Shown here: positions 42,125-51,784 of the stretch, piece by piece
How positions within the stretch are numbered: position 1 is the stretch's first letter
Layout: each line of letters starts with the position of its first letter
Made by a program: the position numbers and the translations under genes
Notes under the pieces: model-generated
Databases searched by the model: none
The model's input: the letters and a program-made list of their open reading frames with translations, nothing else
What the model was told of the DNA's origin: nothing
Source of the DNA: Paenibacillus sp. PK3_47
GTDB lineage: Bacteria > Bacillota > Bacilli > Paenibacillales > Paenibacillaceae
NCBI RefSeq assembly: GCF_023520895.1
Contig: NZ_CP026029.1
Coordinates: forward strand, 5,828,001 to 5,892,000
Direction of reading: 5' to 3'
Length of the DNA: 64,000 bases

Positions 42125-44179
42125 TTATTTCAATACCAGTACACCGAATCCGTCCATCGTGAACGTCCCTGAAAGCGTATTGCCCGTCAGCAGATCGGTC
42201 TTCTGCTCTCTTAACTGAATCACAGCCGGCTCTTCGCTGTAATTCAGCAGAAAGGCCAGACTTGCCGCGCCCCCTTCACGGATTTGCAGCTCTACTTCAC
42301 GGGGAAGCTCCAGCCAGTCTGCTGCAGGTGAACGCAGACCCAGCAGCCGGATCATCTGGAGGGCGGCATCTTCATTAAAGACAGCACCGTAATACCAGAC
42401 TTCACCTTTTCCTCGTACATTTTTGGTTACCGCCGGTTTGCCGGCATAGTAGTCGGAAGCGTAGGTTCCGATAATTTCTACACTGTCTTCTTCAACCTGC
42501 AAAATATCATTGAACGCATCCGCGCCGGTTGTACTCTCCGCATCCTGCCCCCAGCTGATGAAGGTCGGCTTGCGGGTCCCCTTGACCATGGTAAATTCTT
42601 CGACTGTAATCCCGCACAGCTCTCTTGCCGCGCCGGGAAAAGGACGCATATAGCATTGCCCGCGCTTGTCCTTGTACCCTGTACGGCACCCGAAGACCAG
42701 CTTGCCGCCCTGCTGCACATATTCATCAAGCAGGCTTGCAGTTTCGTCTGACAAAATAGCCGGGTGCGGATAGATCAGCACCTCATAACGCGCCAGCTCG
42801 GCTGCTGTTGTATTGTCCCGCAGGTAGAACACGTCATTTGGAATGTGCTGCCCGGTCAGTGCCTTGAACCATTCCTTATTGCTCTGCCACATGAACGGGC
42901 CATGCCACACATCATATTCGCCGTCCCATTCATTGTCATAATCGCGCAGAATAGCAACGCTGGCCTTGTTCCGTGTTCCGATAATCTCCTTGCCTGCTGA
43001 AGCCAGCTCTTGGCCGATCTTCGCAGCTTCTCTCACCCGGCGGTTCGGCTGGTTGTGGTAATCATTGATTCCATGCCAATAGATTTCATTGCCCATAGTA
43101 GCTGTCCGCCAGCGGAAATAAAGGACCATATCCGCGCCGTGGGCGATGGACTGGTAGGTCCACAAACGCATCTGCCCTGGTTTGGGCGAAGGCATATCCA
43201 TCCGGTTGACCCAGCCGCCGGGGCCTGACTGCTGCTCCATGATGCAGAAATTTGGACTGATGGAACGCACAGTGGACAGGGACAGACTCCAGCTCCGGTC
43301 TTCCAGCGGATTTTGCTCTGACGGATTGCTGGATATGGTGGAGAATTGCGGATAGGAATCATAACTGAAGAAATCCAGCAGCTGGTCATTCATTTCATGG
43401 TTATCCAGATGGCCGAACAGGCCGTTAGTCGTTACCCATTGCTTCGGGGCTTTGGTACGGAGTATATCAGCCTGAAGCGCAGCAAACGAAATGGTATTGT
43501 CAGAGATAAAGCGCTTTTCGTCCAGTGCCTGATGCGGATTAGGCTGTCTTGGCACCGGTGTAGGACGCGGCAAAAAAACCTGGGACCAGCTGGTGTAGGT
43601 CTGATTCCAGAAGACTGCGCCCCACGCTTCGTTCAATTTCTCAAGTGTGCCGTATTTATGCTGGAGCCATCCGCGGAATGCGTTGTGATCACTCTCAGAG
43701 TAAAATTCATTAATCTCACAGTTCAGCTCATTGTCAATCTGCCAGCCGGCAACACCGGGATAATCTGCATAATGTTCAGCCAGCCTTGTGACAATCTGAG
43801 CGCACAGCTCCCGGTATTTCAGACTGCTGTAATTGTAATGCCGGCGCATTCCGTGATGAAGTGTTACGCCATCATGGGTAACATTAAGCACTTCCGGATA
43901 ACGTTCAGTCAGCCAGGCGGGCGGGGTAGCCGTCGGGGTGCCAAGGATCACCTTGAGCCCATGGCTGTGTGCAAGGTCTATTGCCCGGTCAAAAAGACCA
44001 AACTGATAGTTCCCTTCTTCCGGCTCAAATATGGACCAGGCGAATTCGCCCATACGGACAATGGTAAAGCCGGTCTCTACCATGCGGCGGTAATCGTCAG
44101 CCCACATTTCTTCCGGCCAGTGCTCCGGGTAATAGCATACGCCGAGTTCGAACCGTTCTGCTGCGACAGGTGTCTTCAT
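42125..44179 (-). CDS. Beta-galactosidase, glycoside hydrolase family 42
   Basis: A 684-aa cytoplasmic enzyme that hydrolyses beta-galactosides. The GH42 core is complete: GVCYYPEHWPEEMW start, acid/base E151 in WQIDNELN, nucleophile E315 in CIMEQQSGPGG, then the trimerisation and C-terminal beta domains (KLVFGCRTGYKDKRGQ, WYYGAVF). There is no signal peptide. ATG 44179 has TTGGAGGT 7 bases upstream. It is divergent from an AraC gene that probably activates it. The absence of a transporter next to it means the substrate enters by another locus. Confidence 0.94.
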   Translation of the reverse strand: MKTPVAAERFELGVCYYPEHWPEEMWADDYRRMVETGFTIVRMGEFAWSIFEPEEGNYQFGLFDRAIDLAHSHGLKVILGTPTATPPAWLTERYPEVLNVTHDGVTLHHGMRRHYNYSSLKYRELCAQIVTRLAEHYADYPGVAGWQIDNELNCEINEFYSESDHNAFRGWLQHKYGTLEKLNEAWGAVFWNQTYTSWSQVFLPRPTPVPRQPNPHQALDEKRFISDNTISFAALQADILRTKAPKQWVTTNGLFGHLDNHEMNDQLLDFFSYDSYPQFSTISSNPSEQNPLEDRSWSLSLSTVRSISPNFCIMEQQSGPGGWVNRMDMPSPKPGQMRLWTYQSIAHGADMVLYFRWRTATMGNEIYWHGINDYHNQPNRRVREAAKIGQELASAGKEIIGTRNKASVAILRDYDNEWDGEYDVWHGPFMWQSNKEWFKALTGQHIPNDVFYLRDNTTAAELARYEVLIYPHPAILSDETASLLDEYVQQGGKLVFGCRTGYKDKRGQCYMRPFPGAARELCGITVEEFTMVKGTRKPTFISWGQDAESTTGADAFNDILQVEEDSVEIIGTYASDYYAGKPAVTKNVRGKGEVWYYGAVFNEDAALQMIRLLGLRSPAADWLELPREVELQIREGGAASLAFLLNYSEEPAVIQLREQKTDLLTGNTLSGTFTMDGFGVLVLK

Positions 44180-44191
44180 AGTGACCTCCAA

Positions 44192-44326
44192 GTGTAAAAA
44201 TATGCTTTGATGAAACTACAAAACTATTGTATTATCAGCTGCATATAAACTTATATAACATAATCTTGCGATTATATGACTATATTGCGTGCTTGTTTTT
44301 CAGCACTCTGGAAGGGCGGTTTGAAT
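44192..44326. promoter_or_regulatory. Divergent promoter region of GH42 and AraC genes
   Basis: An AT-rich 135-base region carries the promoters for both genes. I see TATA-rich candidate -10 elements on both strands (for example tataat-like stretches at 44240-44275) but cannot assign exact sites. Confidence 0.35.
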
Positions 44327-45160
44327 TTGAAAAATCAGTGGGTATTGCCAGTTCCGGCCTTTGCTCATTATGTGTGCTATCCGGAATTTCTGGGTCATTA
44401 CAGCCAGTTTCCGCAGCATGCCGAGCGCAGGGGCGAAGGTGTACTGAACAGTTACAATCTCCATCTGGTGTTTGACGGCGAAGGATATGTATTTCATGAA
44501 GGTGAGCGGATTCATATGAGCCGGGGCAGCGGTTTTCTTTTTCCGAAAGGGGCCTATCAGCAGTACGGATGTGATCCCGGACAGCCCTGGGAGGTGCGCT
44601 GGGTACATTTTGACACCTCGCTGTCATTACCGCTGCTGGAGGAAGCTGACCAGTCCCGGGGCTATTTCTTTACCTTTGATCCGGATGCAGGACTCACGGG
44701 GCTGTTCGAAGAGCTGTCGGGGCTTAGCGAAGTCTATGAAACCCGTAATGAGCCGCGCTTTTCGGCTATATTATATGAAATACTCATTACGCTGCTGCAA
44801 AACTCCGAACCGCTGAACGGCTCAGTGCCGCCGGAAATCAGACATTCCATCCGCAGTACAGCCGACAGGATCCATAGCGAATGCCAGCGTCCCTGGACTC
44901 TTGAAAGCATGTCGAGGCTTGCCGGCTACAGCAGCTATCACTTTTTGAGGCTGTTCCGGTCCATTATGGGGAAGACGCCTAACCGGTACTTGAGTGACTG
45001 CCGCCTGGCCAGAGCGAAGCTGCTGCTGGTCTCCTCAGATTTGACTGTTGCCGAAATTGCCGTCCAGAGCGGATTCCAGCAGTCCAGCTATTTTATCAAA
45101 GTATTCAGGCAGGTCGAAGGCATGCCCCCGAACAGGTACAGAAGAACCTTCGGTTCGTAG
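44327..45160 (+). CDS. AraC family regulator with cupin sensor domain
   Basis: A 277-aa regulator: N-terminal sugar-sensing half (HLVFDGEGYVFHEGERIHM, GFLFPKGAYQQYGCDP) and C-terminal double helix-turn-helix (WTLESMSRLAGYSSYHFLRLFRSIMG, LTVAEIAVQSGFQQSSYFIKVFRQVEG). TTG 44327 lies 10 bases after GGAAGGG; the longer frame from 44276 runs through the promoter region. It is divergent from the GH42 gene, the usual layout for activator and target. Confidence 0.9.
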   Translation: MKNQWVLPVPAFAHYVCYPEFLGHYSQFPQHAERRGEGVLNSYNLHLVFDGEGYVFHEGERIHMSRGSGFLFPKGAYQQYGCDPGQPWEVRWVHFDTSLSLPLLEEADQSRGYFFTFDPDAGLTGLFEELSGLSEVYETRNEPRFSAILYEILITLLQNSEPLNGSVPPEIRHSIRSTADRIHSECQRPWTLESMSRLAGYSSYHFLRLFRSIMGKTPNRYLSDCRLARAKLLLVSSDLTVAEIAVQSGFQQSSYFIKVFRQVEGMPPNRYRRTFGS

Positions 45161-45191
45161 ATAACCTGGATTAACCTTATATAAACGTCTA

Positions 45192-45219
45192 AAACAGTGT
45201 ATTTTACGCTGTTTTTTTG
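45192..45219 (+). terminator. Rho-independent terminator after AraC gene
   Basis: Stem aaacagtgta / tacgctgttt with a short loop and seven T. Confidence 0.8.
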
Positions 45220-45331
45220 TGTTTCTGGAACAAAAAGGTTACAACGGCGCAGTAAGAGTTACAAATTGGATACATTTAGCTGTGATACAGCAACTATAAT
45301 TATTCTAGTAAATAGACCTGGGGGGAAATGA

Positions 45332-47902
45332 ATGAGAAAACATAGATTTACTTATACTGCACTGCTCCTTAGCACGTTTGTGATCGGTCAGCTGGCATCG
45401 GGATGGACGGCTCCGGCTGCTGAAGCAGCTGTGAAGGCACCGCTTGCAGCCGCTGCAGCAGGAAGTACGATCAGCTCCGTCACCCTGGCGCCTGGAGTGT
45501 CAGCATCGCTTACAGACGTCAATATCTGGCCGCAATCCGGCGGCAATATCCTTACATACACCTTGCGTTATTCGAATAACAGCGGCTCCAGCGCAAATCT
45601 GCTGCATTATTTTTCACGGGTGGTTACTCCGGGCGGCTCGGTAATACCCGGTAATCCTGTAACGGCGGACGCGCTAAAGAAAAAAGTGTTGGCCAAGAAC
45701 AGCCTGAGCGTAACTTACTATGTCAATATCGGTGCGATCAAGTCGCTTAACGGAATCAAGATTTCGATGAATGTGTGGGACGCCAAAGCCAAAGGCTATT
45801 TGCGGCAAGCCGGTTCATTTACGGTACCTGCGAATTATTCGACAGCTGTGGCAGCAGGCAAAACCCTTAGCACAACAATGAATGATATTCCGGTTGCGGC
45901 AGGCGGAGAATCATTGGAATTATATAAATACGGCGGCAAAGTGTATGCGAAGGTTGGCCTAAGCTTAACCAACAAAGGCAATAAAGTGCTGGGCGATCCG
46001 GGTTATTCGGCCTATCTGATCTCGGCCAGCGGAACTTCCTTTGAGCTGGCGCTGAACGGTTCGCCGACTGATTTCAAGATCCAGCCGCAGGAAAAGAAAA
46101 GCATCTACTATTTGACGGAAATTCCGGCTTATTTGAACACCAGTAATATGAGAGTGCAGTTTACAAAAACGGACGAAACCTTGAAGCTGGAGCTTCCGGT
46201 GTCCTCCTATAAGCTGCCTGCAGCATCAATGCCCAATCTTGTAGTTGCCAGCGGTGCCGCCAAAAAAGTAATCATTAGCAGCAACGCGGTACATATGCGG
46301 CTCAGCAATGCTTCCGTGTACGCCGAAGATGCCCAGGCTGTGTGGTCACTTCAATTAAAAGTTACAAATTCCGGCAACAAGGCGGTTACCTTTCCGACCT
46401 ATGAGCTGGCAGTGAAATCGGTTAGCGGCAAAACCTTTCCGGTGGATGCCAAAGCTCTAAACGGACTTACCCTGAAGCCGCTGGAGAGTAAGGTTATTAC
46501 CCTTAAAGTACAGGTTCCGCTGGAAATCGAACAGTCCGGCCTTCAGCTGATGATGATCGAATCGCTGAGCACGGATGCCGGTAGCGGGGCGGGAGGCCAG
46601 ACAGAAGGCGGAGCCGGCCCTGCTGTAACCTCGCCGAAGCTGATCTTCCCGGTCGCTTATTTCTCTATTCCTTATACGCTGCGCGGCAATGTGCAGAACG
46701 GGCAGGAATATCCGGCCACGAACCAATACGGCTCCTTCTCATACCGGCTCCAGTCTCTGCAGCGTTACCCGTGGAAGGATGATGACATTGTCATTGCCAG
46801 ACTGCAGATAACCAATACCCAGCAGGTAACCTTGACCCTGCCTGAGCTCAAAGCGGCGCTTAAGCTGGATAACAATAATCTGGCAGCGTCTACCGAGCTG
46901 ATGATGGATCAGGAAGCAGCGGTGCTTGCTCCGGGCAAATCTGCGGATATCGCAGTGATGGCCAAGATTCCGTATACCGATGATTTTGACACGGTAAGCC
47001 TGAATTTGTTCAGCAAGACAGAAACGGAAAGTATTCCTTTCCTGGATTTCACGGCGTACGGCACATTAACGGCCATTAATAACATTGAACGCGGCGGTAC
47101 ATATACCATCACCGGCAAAGGCAAAAATGCCAGCGTTCAGGAGAAGAGAACGATCGTCTACGAAGGAAGTAATTCCAATATTATCTATACAGAGCTGCTA
47201 ATGAGCAGCGATGAAAAAAGACAAAGCAAAATGGCCCGGCTTCAGGGCTATTTCAAGACACCGGACGGACAATTCTATGAAGCAAAGCCTAATCAGACAG
47301 ACAACTCCGCCACGCCTGGCGGCAAGCAGCTGATTTCCTTCTGGGCCAAGCTCCCCAAGACAGTATCTGCAAGCGATATTTCACTGTATCTGGGATCAGG
47401 CGTAACAGGCGGCAAGCTGAGTGAAAGCGGCCAGGAGGCTTCGGGGTTCATTAATATCGGTTCGCTGATGCTTACTCCTGGCAAACCGGCCCCGGCAACC
47501 AATCTGTCAACAACCGTGCTGTATCCATACACCCTGAACGTCCTAAGCTCTGAAGGGAAGATTGTTGAATCCAGCGACACCCTTTCGATTAACATCAACT
47601 ACAACCTGCTGAGGGACAACAGCTTTGACAGCGGAGAGCAGGAGCATAAGCTGGTGCTCAGAATTACTGATCCTTACGGGCAGTCCCAGGAAAAGCTGCT
47701 TACTCCGGGAACGGACCTGACGGAAGGGTATAACAATACCTTCAGCATGTCTATCACAAGAGATATTTACAAAAAGCTGCGTTCCGGAACTTACAGACTG
47801 ACATTATTTGATGAATTCCAGGGAGAACGGCTGGAGCTTAGCAGCGAGGCTTATGTCCTGCGTTACGAGCCGCTGCCAAGAGCCGAAGATGACAAACAAT
47901 AA
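45332..47902 (+). CDS. Large secreted protein with repeated Ig-like domains, function unknown
   Basis: An 856-aa exported protein. The signal peptide spans residues 1-~33 (YTALLLSTFVIGQLASGW, cut near AEA). The rest appears built of four to five beta-sandwich, Ig-like domains of ~130-150 residues; the pattern of a hydrophobic strand, then 'SGNKAVTFPTYELAVKS' or 'NKGNKVLGDPGYSAYLIS', then a 'LKPLES.V'-type strand recurs at least four times. No sortase motif or catalytic site is seen. GGGGGG lies 8-10 bases before the ATG. It leads an operon with an ATPase, a MacB-like permease and a membrane adaptor, so it may be their substrate, sensor or partner. Confidence 0.75.
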   Translation: MRKHRFTYTALLLSTFVIGQLASGWTAPAAEAAVKAPLAAAAAGSTISSVTLAPGVSASLTDVNIWPQSGGNILTYTLRYSNNSGSSANLLHYFSRVVTPGGSVIPGNPVTADALKKKVLAKNSLSVTYYVNIGAIKSLNGIKISMNVWDAKAKGYLRQAGSFTVPANYSTAVAAGKTLSTTMNDIPVAAGGESLELYKYGGKVYAKVGLSLTNKGNKVLGDPGYSAYLISASGTSFELALNGSPTDFKIQPQEKKSIYYLTEIPAYLNTSNMRVQFTKTDETLKLELPVSSYKLPAASMPNLVVASGAAKKVIISSNAVHMRLSNASVYAEDAQAVWSLQLKVTNSGNKAVTFPTYELAVKSVSGKTFPVDAKALNGLTLKPLESKVITLKVQVPLEIEQSGLQLMMIESLSTDAGSGAGGQTEGGAGPAVTSPKLIFPVAYFSIPYTLRGNVQNGQEYPATNQYGSFSYRLQSLQRYPWKDDDIVIARLQITNTQQVTLTLPELKAALKLDNNNLAASTELMMDQEAAVLAPGKSADIAVMAKIPYTDDFDTVSLNLFSKTETESIPFLDFTAYGTLTAINNIERGGTYTITGKGKNASVQEKRTIVYEGSNSNIIYTELLMSSDEKRQSKMARLQGYFKTPDGQFYEAKPNQTDNSATPGGKQLISFWAKLPKTVSASDISLYLGSGVTGGKLSESGQEASGFINIGSLMLTPGKPAPATNLSTTVLYPYTLNVLSSEGKIVESSDTLSININYNLLRDNSFDSGEQEHKLVLRITDPYGQSQEKLLTPGTDLTEGYNNTFSMSITRDIYKKLRSGTYRLTLFDEFQGERLELSSEAYVLRYEPLPRAEDDKQ

Positions 47903-47933
47903 TCTATTCTAAGTTCATAAAGGAGCAGCTTCC

Positions 47934-48779
47934 ATGTTGCGAGTTGAAAATATCAAGCATTCTTTCAAAACCGGTAATGAATGGACACCGGTACTGCACG
48001 GAATCAATTTCACAGTAAAAGAAGGAGAGATGGTCGCGCTTCTGGGCAGCTCGGGCTCCGGTAAGTCCACGCTGCTGAACCTGATGGCGGGGCTGATGAA
48101 GCCTACTGAAGGGCAGATCTACATTGCTGACCAGGACATAGTCCAGATGGGGGAGAACAAGCTGGCTGAATTCCGCCGGAAGCACATCGGTTTTATATTT
48201 CAGGCTTACGAGCTGATCACCAGCCTGACGGTGCGTGAAAATGTGGAGCTTCCGCTGGTATTCCAGTCCGTTTCACCTTCGAAGCGCAAGCAAAAAGCGC
48301 TTGACCTGCTGGAGCAGGTAGGTATTCCGGACAAAGCGGATTTGTTTCCTTCACAGCTCTCCGGGGGCCAGCAGCAGCGGGTCAGTATCGCCCGTTCGCT
48401 GATTACCGAACCTTCTGTTATTTTTGCAGATGAGCCGACAGGGAATCTGGACACGAAGACCGAGGAGGAAATTATCAGTATTCTGCTGAAATTGAACAAA
48501 ACCATGAAGACAACGTTTATTGTAGTTACCCATGAACAGGAAGTGGCAGATCAGATGCAGCGGATCTTCTTACTGCGGGACGGTTACATGATTACCGGAG
48601 AGCAGCCGCCGGCGGCAGAGCCTATGACAGTGGAACCAGAAGCGGCGGAACCTGAGGCTGCAGAGCCTGAAGCGGCGGAATCTGAGGCAGTGGAGCCTAA
48701 AGCAGCGGAGCCTGAAGCGGCGGAATCTGAGGCAATAGAGCCTAAAGCAGCGGAGCCTGAAGAGGAGGGGACGCAGTGA
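47934..48779 (+). CDS. ABC transporter ATPase, MacB/YknY type, with Glu/Ala/Pro repeat tail
   Basis: A 281-aa ATPase: Walker [10 protein letters not shown] near residues 43-51, Q-loop IFQAYEL, signature [15 protein letters not shown] and Walker [14 protein letters not shown]. This is the LolD/MacB group, which powers mechanotransmission permeases of the FtsX fold. After residue ~222 comes a ~58-residue tail of EPEAAE/EPKAAE units, with two exact-length 15-aa repeats (48657-48746). Most family members end near residue 225-235. It overlaps the next gene by 4 bases (GTGA). The tail is probably disordered and acidic; its role is unknown. Confidence 0.9.
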   Translation: MLRVENIKHSFKTGNEWTPVLHGINFTVKEGEMVALLGSSGSGKSTLLNLMAGLMKPTEGQIYIADQDIVQMGENKLAEFRRKHIGFIFQAYELITSLTVRENVELPLVFQSVSPSKRKQKALDLLEQVGIPDKADLFPSQLSGGQQQRVSIARSLITEPSVIFADEPTGNLDTKTEEEIISILLKLNKTMKTTFIVVTHEQEVADQMQRIFLLRDGYMITGEQPPAAEPMTVEPEAAEPEAAEPEAAESEAVEPKAAEPEAAESEAIEPKAAEPEEEGTQ

Positions 48780-50158
48780 AGCTAAGGGATATTTCCCGGA
48801 TGGCCTGGGACCAGGTAAAACGCCGCAAGGTAGTAACCGGCCTTTGTATGACAGGCATTTCCATCGGCTGTGCAGCAATCATCGTAGCCCTGAGTATCGG
48901 ACAATCTGCACAGGACTATGTAACCGAAGAAGTGAACCGTAATTTTAAAATGGATGAGATCATGGTCACCCCGGGCGGCGGTATTCCTTCACCGGGGGGC
49001 GGCGGCAGCGGCAGTTCTGCTGCTCAGGATAATGAGAATCTTGATCCCGGCAAGCTTACACCCCAGAAGCTGGAGATTATTCAGGGCCTGAAGCATGTCG
49101 TCGCTGCAGCCCCTTTTCAGGAGCTGGGTTACCTCCAGATGCTGACAATGGATAACAAAATCGGGGACGTTCAGGTCATTGTTACGGATTTGACGATGCT
49201 GACCAAATACGACAAGACCTTCAAGCAGGGGACCGGCACGAACATGCCGGGCATGGTTGTATTGAATCATGGGGCCACCCTGGGGCTGATTGACAATGAG
49301 ACACGGCAGAAGATATTTGACGGCCTCAATGCTGATCCGTTTAACCAGGAGCTGAATAATCAGTACATGAGCTTGACTACAGTGCCCTCTGAAATGTACC
49401 GCCAGCAGTTCCAGCTGCAGGCCAGGGATTACAGTGTTCAGGAGGGGGCCGTCAAGCTCAGCTCTCCGCTGCAGGTCAGCGGGATACTCGCGAATCCGGC
49501 AGGGATGAGTGATGAACGGGCTTCTTACGAGAAGATCGCCTATGTGTCTCCGGAAACGGCAGCCCGCCTGGCGGAAGAGCTGGCTTTTGAGAACTTCAGT
49601 GCGATTAATACATTGTCGGAAGACAGCTATAATTCCGTTACGGTAAAAGTAGATAACATGGACAACATTAAGCAGGTGGAGGAGATTATCCAGAAGCTGT
49701 CCTTGTCTGCCAGCGACAATCTGTATCAGCTTGATATGCTTAAGGAACAATTCGATATGATCAAAATGGCGGCGCTGGGCATCGGCGTATTTATCCTGGT
49801 CATTGCTTCCATCTCCATTATTGTCGCCATGACGATGTCCACACATCAGCGGCGCAGGCAGATCGGAATTATGAAGGTACTGGGGGCGAACATGGGGCAG
49901 ATCCGCAATATGTTCATTACAGAAGCGGCGCTGCTGGGACTTTTGGGCGGCATGCTCGGTGTAGGGTTCTCCTACCTGATCGTAATGGCAATCAACAAAC
50001 TGATAGGTACGGCAGGGGCCGGGTTAACCTTTGTAATTCCGCTGATGACTATTCCGGTGGGGCTCGCTTTTGCAATTATGACCGGTGTGCTGTCAGGGAT
50101 TTATCCGGCCATCAGTGCGTCCAGAACCGATGCGCTTACGGCGATCAAGCGTGATTAG
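48776..50158 (+). CDS. MacB/YknZ-like ABC permease (FtsX family)
   Basis: A 460-aa permease with membrane segment 1 at ~20-45, a large extracytoplasmic domain (~60-330) containing a Gly/Ser-rich loop (TPGGGIPSPGGGGSGSS), and three C-terminal membrane segments with the family motif HQRRRQIGIMKVLGANMGQIRNMF. It works as a dimer with the ATPase before it and the adaptor after it. GTG start overlapping the ATPase stop indicates coupling. In Bacillus the related YknWXYZ complex protects against the SdpC toxin. Confidence 0.9.
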   Translation: MKLRDISRMAWDQVKRRKVVTGLCMTGISIGCAAIIVALSIGQSAQDYVTEEVNRNFKMDEIMVTPGGGIPSPGGGGSGSSAAQDNENLDPGKLTPQKLEIIQGLKHVVAAAPFQELGYLQMLTMDNKIGDVQVIVTDLTMLTKYDKTFKQGTGTNMPGMVVLNHGATLGLIDNETRQKIFDGLNADPFNQELNNQYMSLTTVPSEMYRQQFQLQARDYSVQEGAVKLSSPLQVSGILANPAGMSDERASYEKIAYVSPETAARLAEELAFENFSAINTLSEDSYNSVTVKVDNMDNIKQVEEIIQKLSLSASDNLYQLDMLKEQFDMIKMAALGIGVFILVIASISIIVAMTMSTHQRRRQIGIMKVLGANMGQIRNMFITEAALLGLLGGMLGVGFSYLIVMAINKLIGTAGAGLTFVIPLMTIPVGLAFAIMTGVLSGIYPAISASRTDALTAIKRD

Positions 50159-50185
50159 AAATTAAAGCTGAAAGGAAGCAGGACA

Positions 50186-51283
50186 ATGAAAAGGATTTTA
50201 AAAAAGAGCCTGAAATGGATTATTATAGCAGGGATCATTATTACTGCGGGTTACATGCTGTATACCAAAGTGTTCAAGGAGACTGAACCGGAGGTTGTCA
50301 TGGAGCCGCCGCCGGTGATCAGCTTTCAGGTGACTTCAGAGACGATGACCAACTCCATCCAGGTTAAAGGAAGATCGCAGTATCAGGAGGAGACGCTTGT
50401 CTACGCCCCTTTTGCTTCCAAGGTAACGTCCTGGAAGGTGGAGAACGGAGGCCAGGTGAACAAAGGGGATGTGCTGTTCAACCTGGACCAGTCCCTGCTG
50501 CAGAATGAAATCGCGACGGCGGAAGCGGCGATCCGTAAGGCCCAGCTTGAAGCGGAGCTGAATGATTTTGTCAGTCAGCAGGAGGAAGAGAATGCGGTTC
50601 CGGTTGGCTCAGAGGCTGAACGGCTTAAAGCGCTGGCTGCGCAGGAGACGGCCCGGCTGAATGAGGAGCTTAACCAGGTCAATACCGAAATTCAACAGAA
50701 GGATATCGCCGACAAAAAGGCCCGGCTCAAAACCGCCGTGTATCACGCTCCCGCTACAGGCATCTTCCTGTTCGACAGCAGCAGTGAACGTCCGCAGATG
50801 GTAACGGACAACCAATACATCGGCAAAATCGTCGATTTGAACAAGCTGGAATTTATCGCTCTGGTTGGCGAACAGGATTATTTCCGCATCAAGAAGGGCA
50901 TGAAGGTGCAGGTGAAAATGACTGCAGTAAAAGATCTGAAGCTGACCGGCGAAGTTACCGAGGTGGCGAAATTCGCCACGACAACCTCCGGTCAGAATAC
51001 GGCGGGACAAGTGCCGCAGTTCGAGGTTGTCATCTCGCTGCAGCCGGACGAACATTTGATCGGCGGCCTGAGCCTGACCGGTGATATCGAGACACAGCGT
51101 AAAGACAATGCGGTTGTCGTATCCAGCATCGCCGTTATCCGTGAAGGCGATCAAGCCTTCGTTATGCTGGATAAAGGCAACGGCCAGTACGAGCGGACCG
51201 AAATCAAGATCGGAATGGAGACCTCGGAGAAGACCGAGGTGCTGTCAGGGCTGAAGGTCGGGGATACTGTGGTTCTTCAGTAA
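50186..51283 (+). CDS. HlyD/MacA-like membrane fusion adaptor (YknX-like)
   Basis: A 365-aa protein anchored by one N-terminal membrane segment (WIIIAGIIITAGYMLY). It has a split lipoyl domain (LVYAPFASKVTSWKVENGGQVNKGDVLFNLD and YHAPATGIFLFD), a short coiled-coil hairpin (~112-180) and a beta-barrel plus proximal domain to the end (GLKVGDTVVLQ). The short hairpin fits Gram-positive adaptors, which do not need to reach an outer membrane. AAAGGAAG precedes ATG 50186. A strong terminator ends the operon. Confidence 0.9.
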   Translation: MKRILKKSLKWIIIAGIIITAGYMLYTKVFKETEPEVVMEPPPVISFQVTSETMTNSIQVKGRSQYQEETLVYAPFASKVTSWKVENGGQVNKGDVLFNLDQSLLQNEIATAEAAIRKAQLEAELNDFVSQQEEENAVPVGSEAERLKALAAQETARLNEELNQVNTEIQQKDIADKKARLKTAVYHAPATGIFLFDSSSERPQMVTDNQYIGKIVDLNKLEFIALVGEQDYFRIKKGMKVQVKMTAVKDLKLTGEVTEVAKFATTTSGQNTAGQVPQFEVVISLQPDEHLIGGLSLTGDIETQRKDNAVVVSSIAVIREGDQAFVMLDKGNGQYERTEIKIGMETSEKTEVLSGLKVGDTVVLQ

Positions 51284-51317
51284 GGTTGGTATTTTGATTA
51301 TGGTATTTGTATAAACG

Positions 51318-51361
51318 GCGGGGCTGTTCAAGTGAACAGTCCCGCTGTTTATTTTGTTTTT
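51318..51361 (+). terminator. Strong terminator after the export operon
   Basis: 13-bp stem gcggggctgttca / tgaacagtcccgc (one G-T) with a 2-nt turn and a long T-rich tail, just before the tandem repeats. Confidence 0.9.
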
Positions 51362-51409
51362 TGGGGGGAGTGTGGCGCGAGCTGGAGGGCGGAGTGGGCG
51401 CCTTCAGCG

Positions 51410-51762
51410 GGATCAACGGGAATAGTCCCGTTGAATTGTGCGAAACCAGGCCAGTGGGTGGAATGAAAGGGAAAACTCCCGTTGAATCGGCGGAAACCAG
51501 GCCGATGGGCGAAATGAACGGGAAAACTCCCGTTGATTTGGCGAAAACCAGGCCAGTGGGTGGAATGAAAGGGAAAACTCCCGTTGAATTGGCGGAAACC
51601 AGGCCGATAAGCGATATGAACGGGAGAATTCCCGTTGAATAGGCGGAAACCAGGCCGATGGGCGAAATGAACGGGAAAACTCCCGTTGATTTGGCGAAAA
51701 CCAGGCCAGTGGGTGGAATGAACGGGAGAACTCCCGTTGAATTTGCGGTAAGCAATAAGGTG
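51410..51762. repeat. Tandem array 1: seven 51-bp units with hairpin core
   Basis: The motif [a/g]tcccgttga recurs at 51424, 51475, 51526, 51577, 51628, 51679 and 51730, exactly 51 bases apart. Each unit has a palindrome such as aacggga-aaac-tcccgtt joined by a ~33-base spacer (like ggcggaaaccaggccgatgg). Because 51 is 17 codons, frames stay open on both strands and show fake 17-aa repeats; no ribosome binding site supports translation. A stop (tag) lies within the + frame at about 51639. Confidence 0.92.
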
Positions 51763-51784
51763 GAGCGGGTGGAAACTAGGCCGA

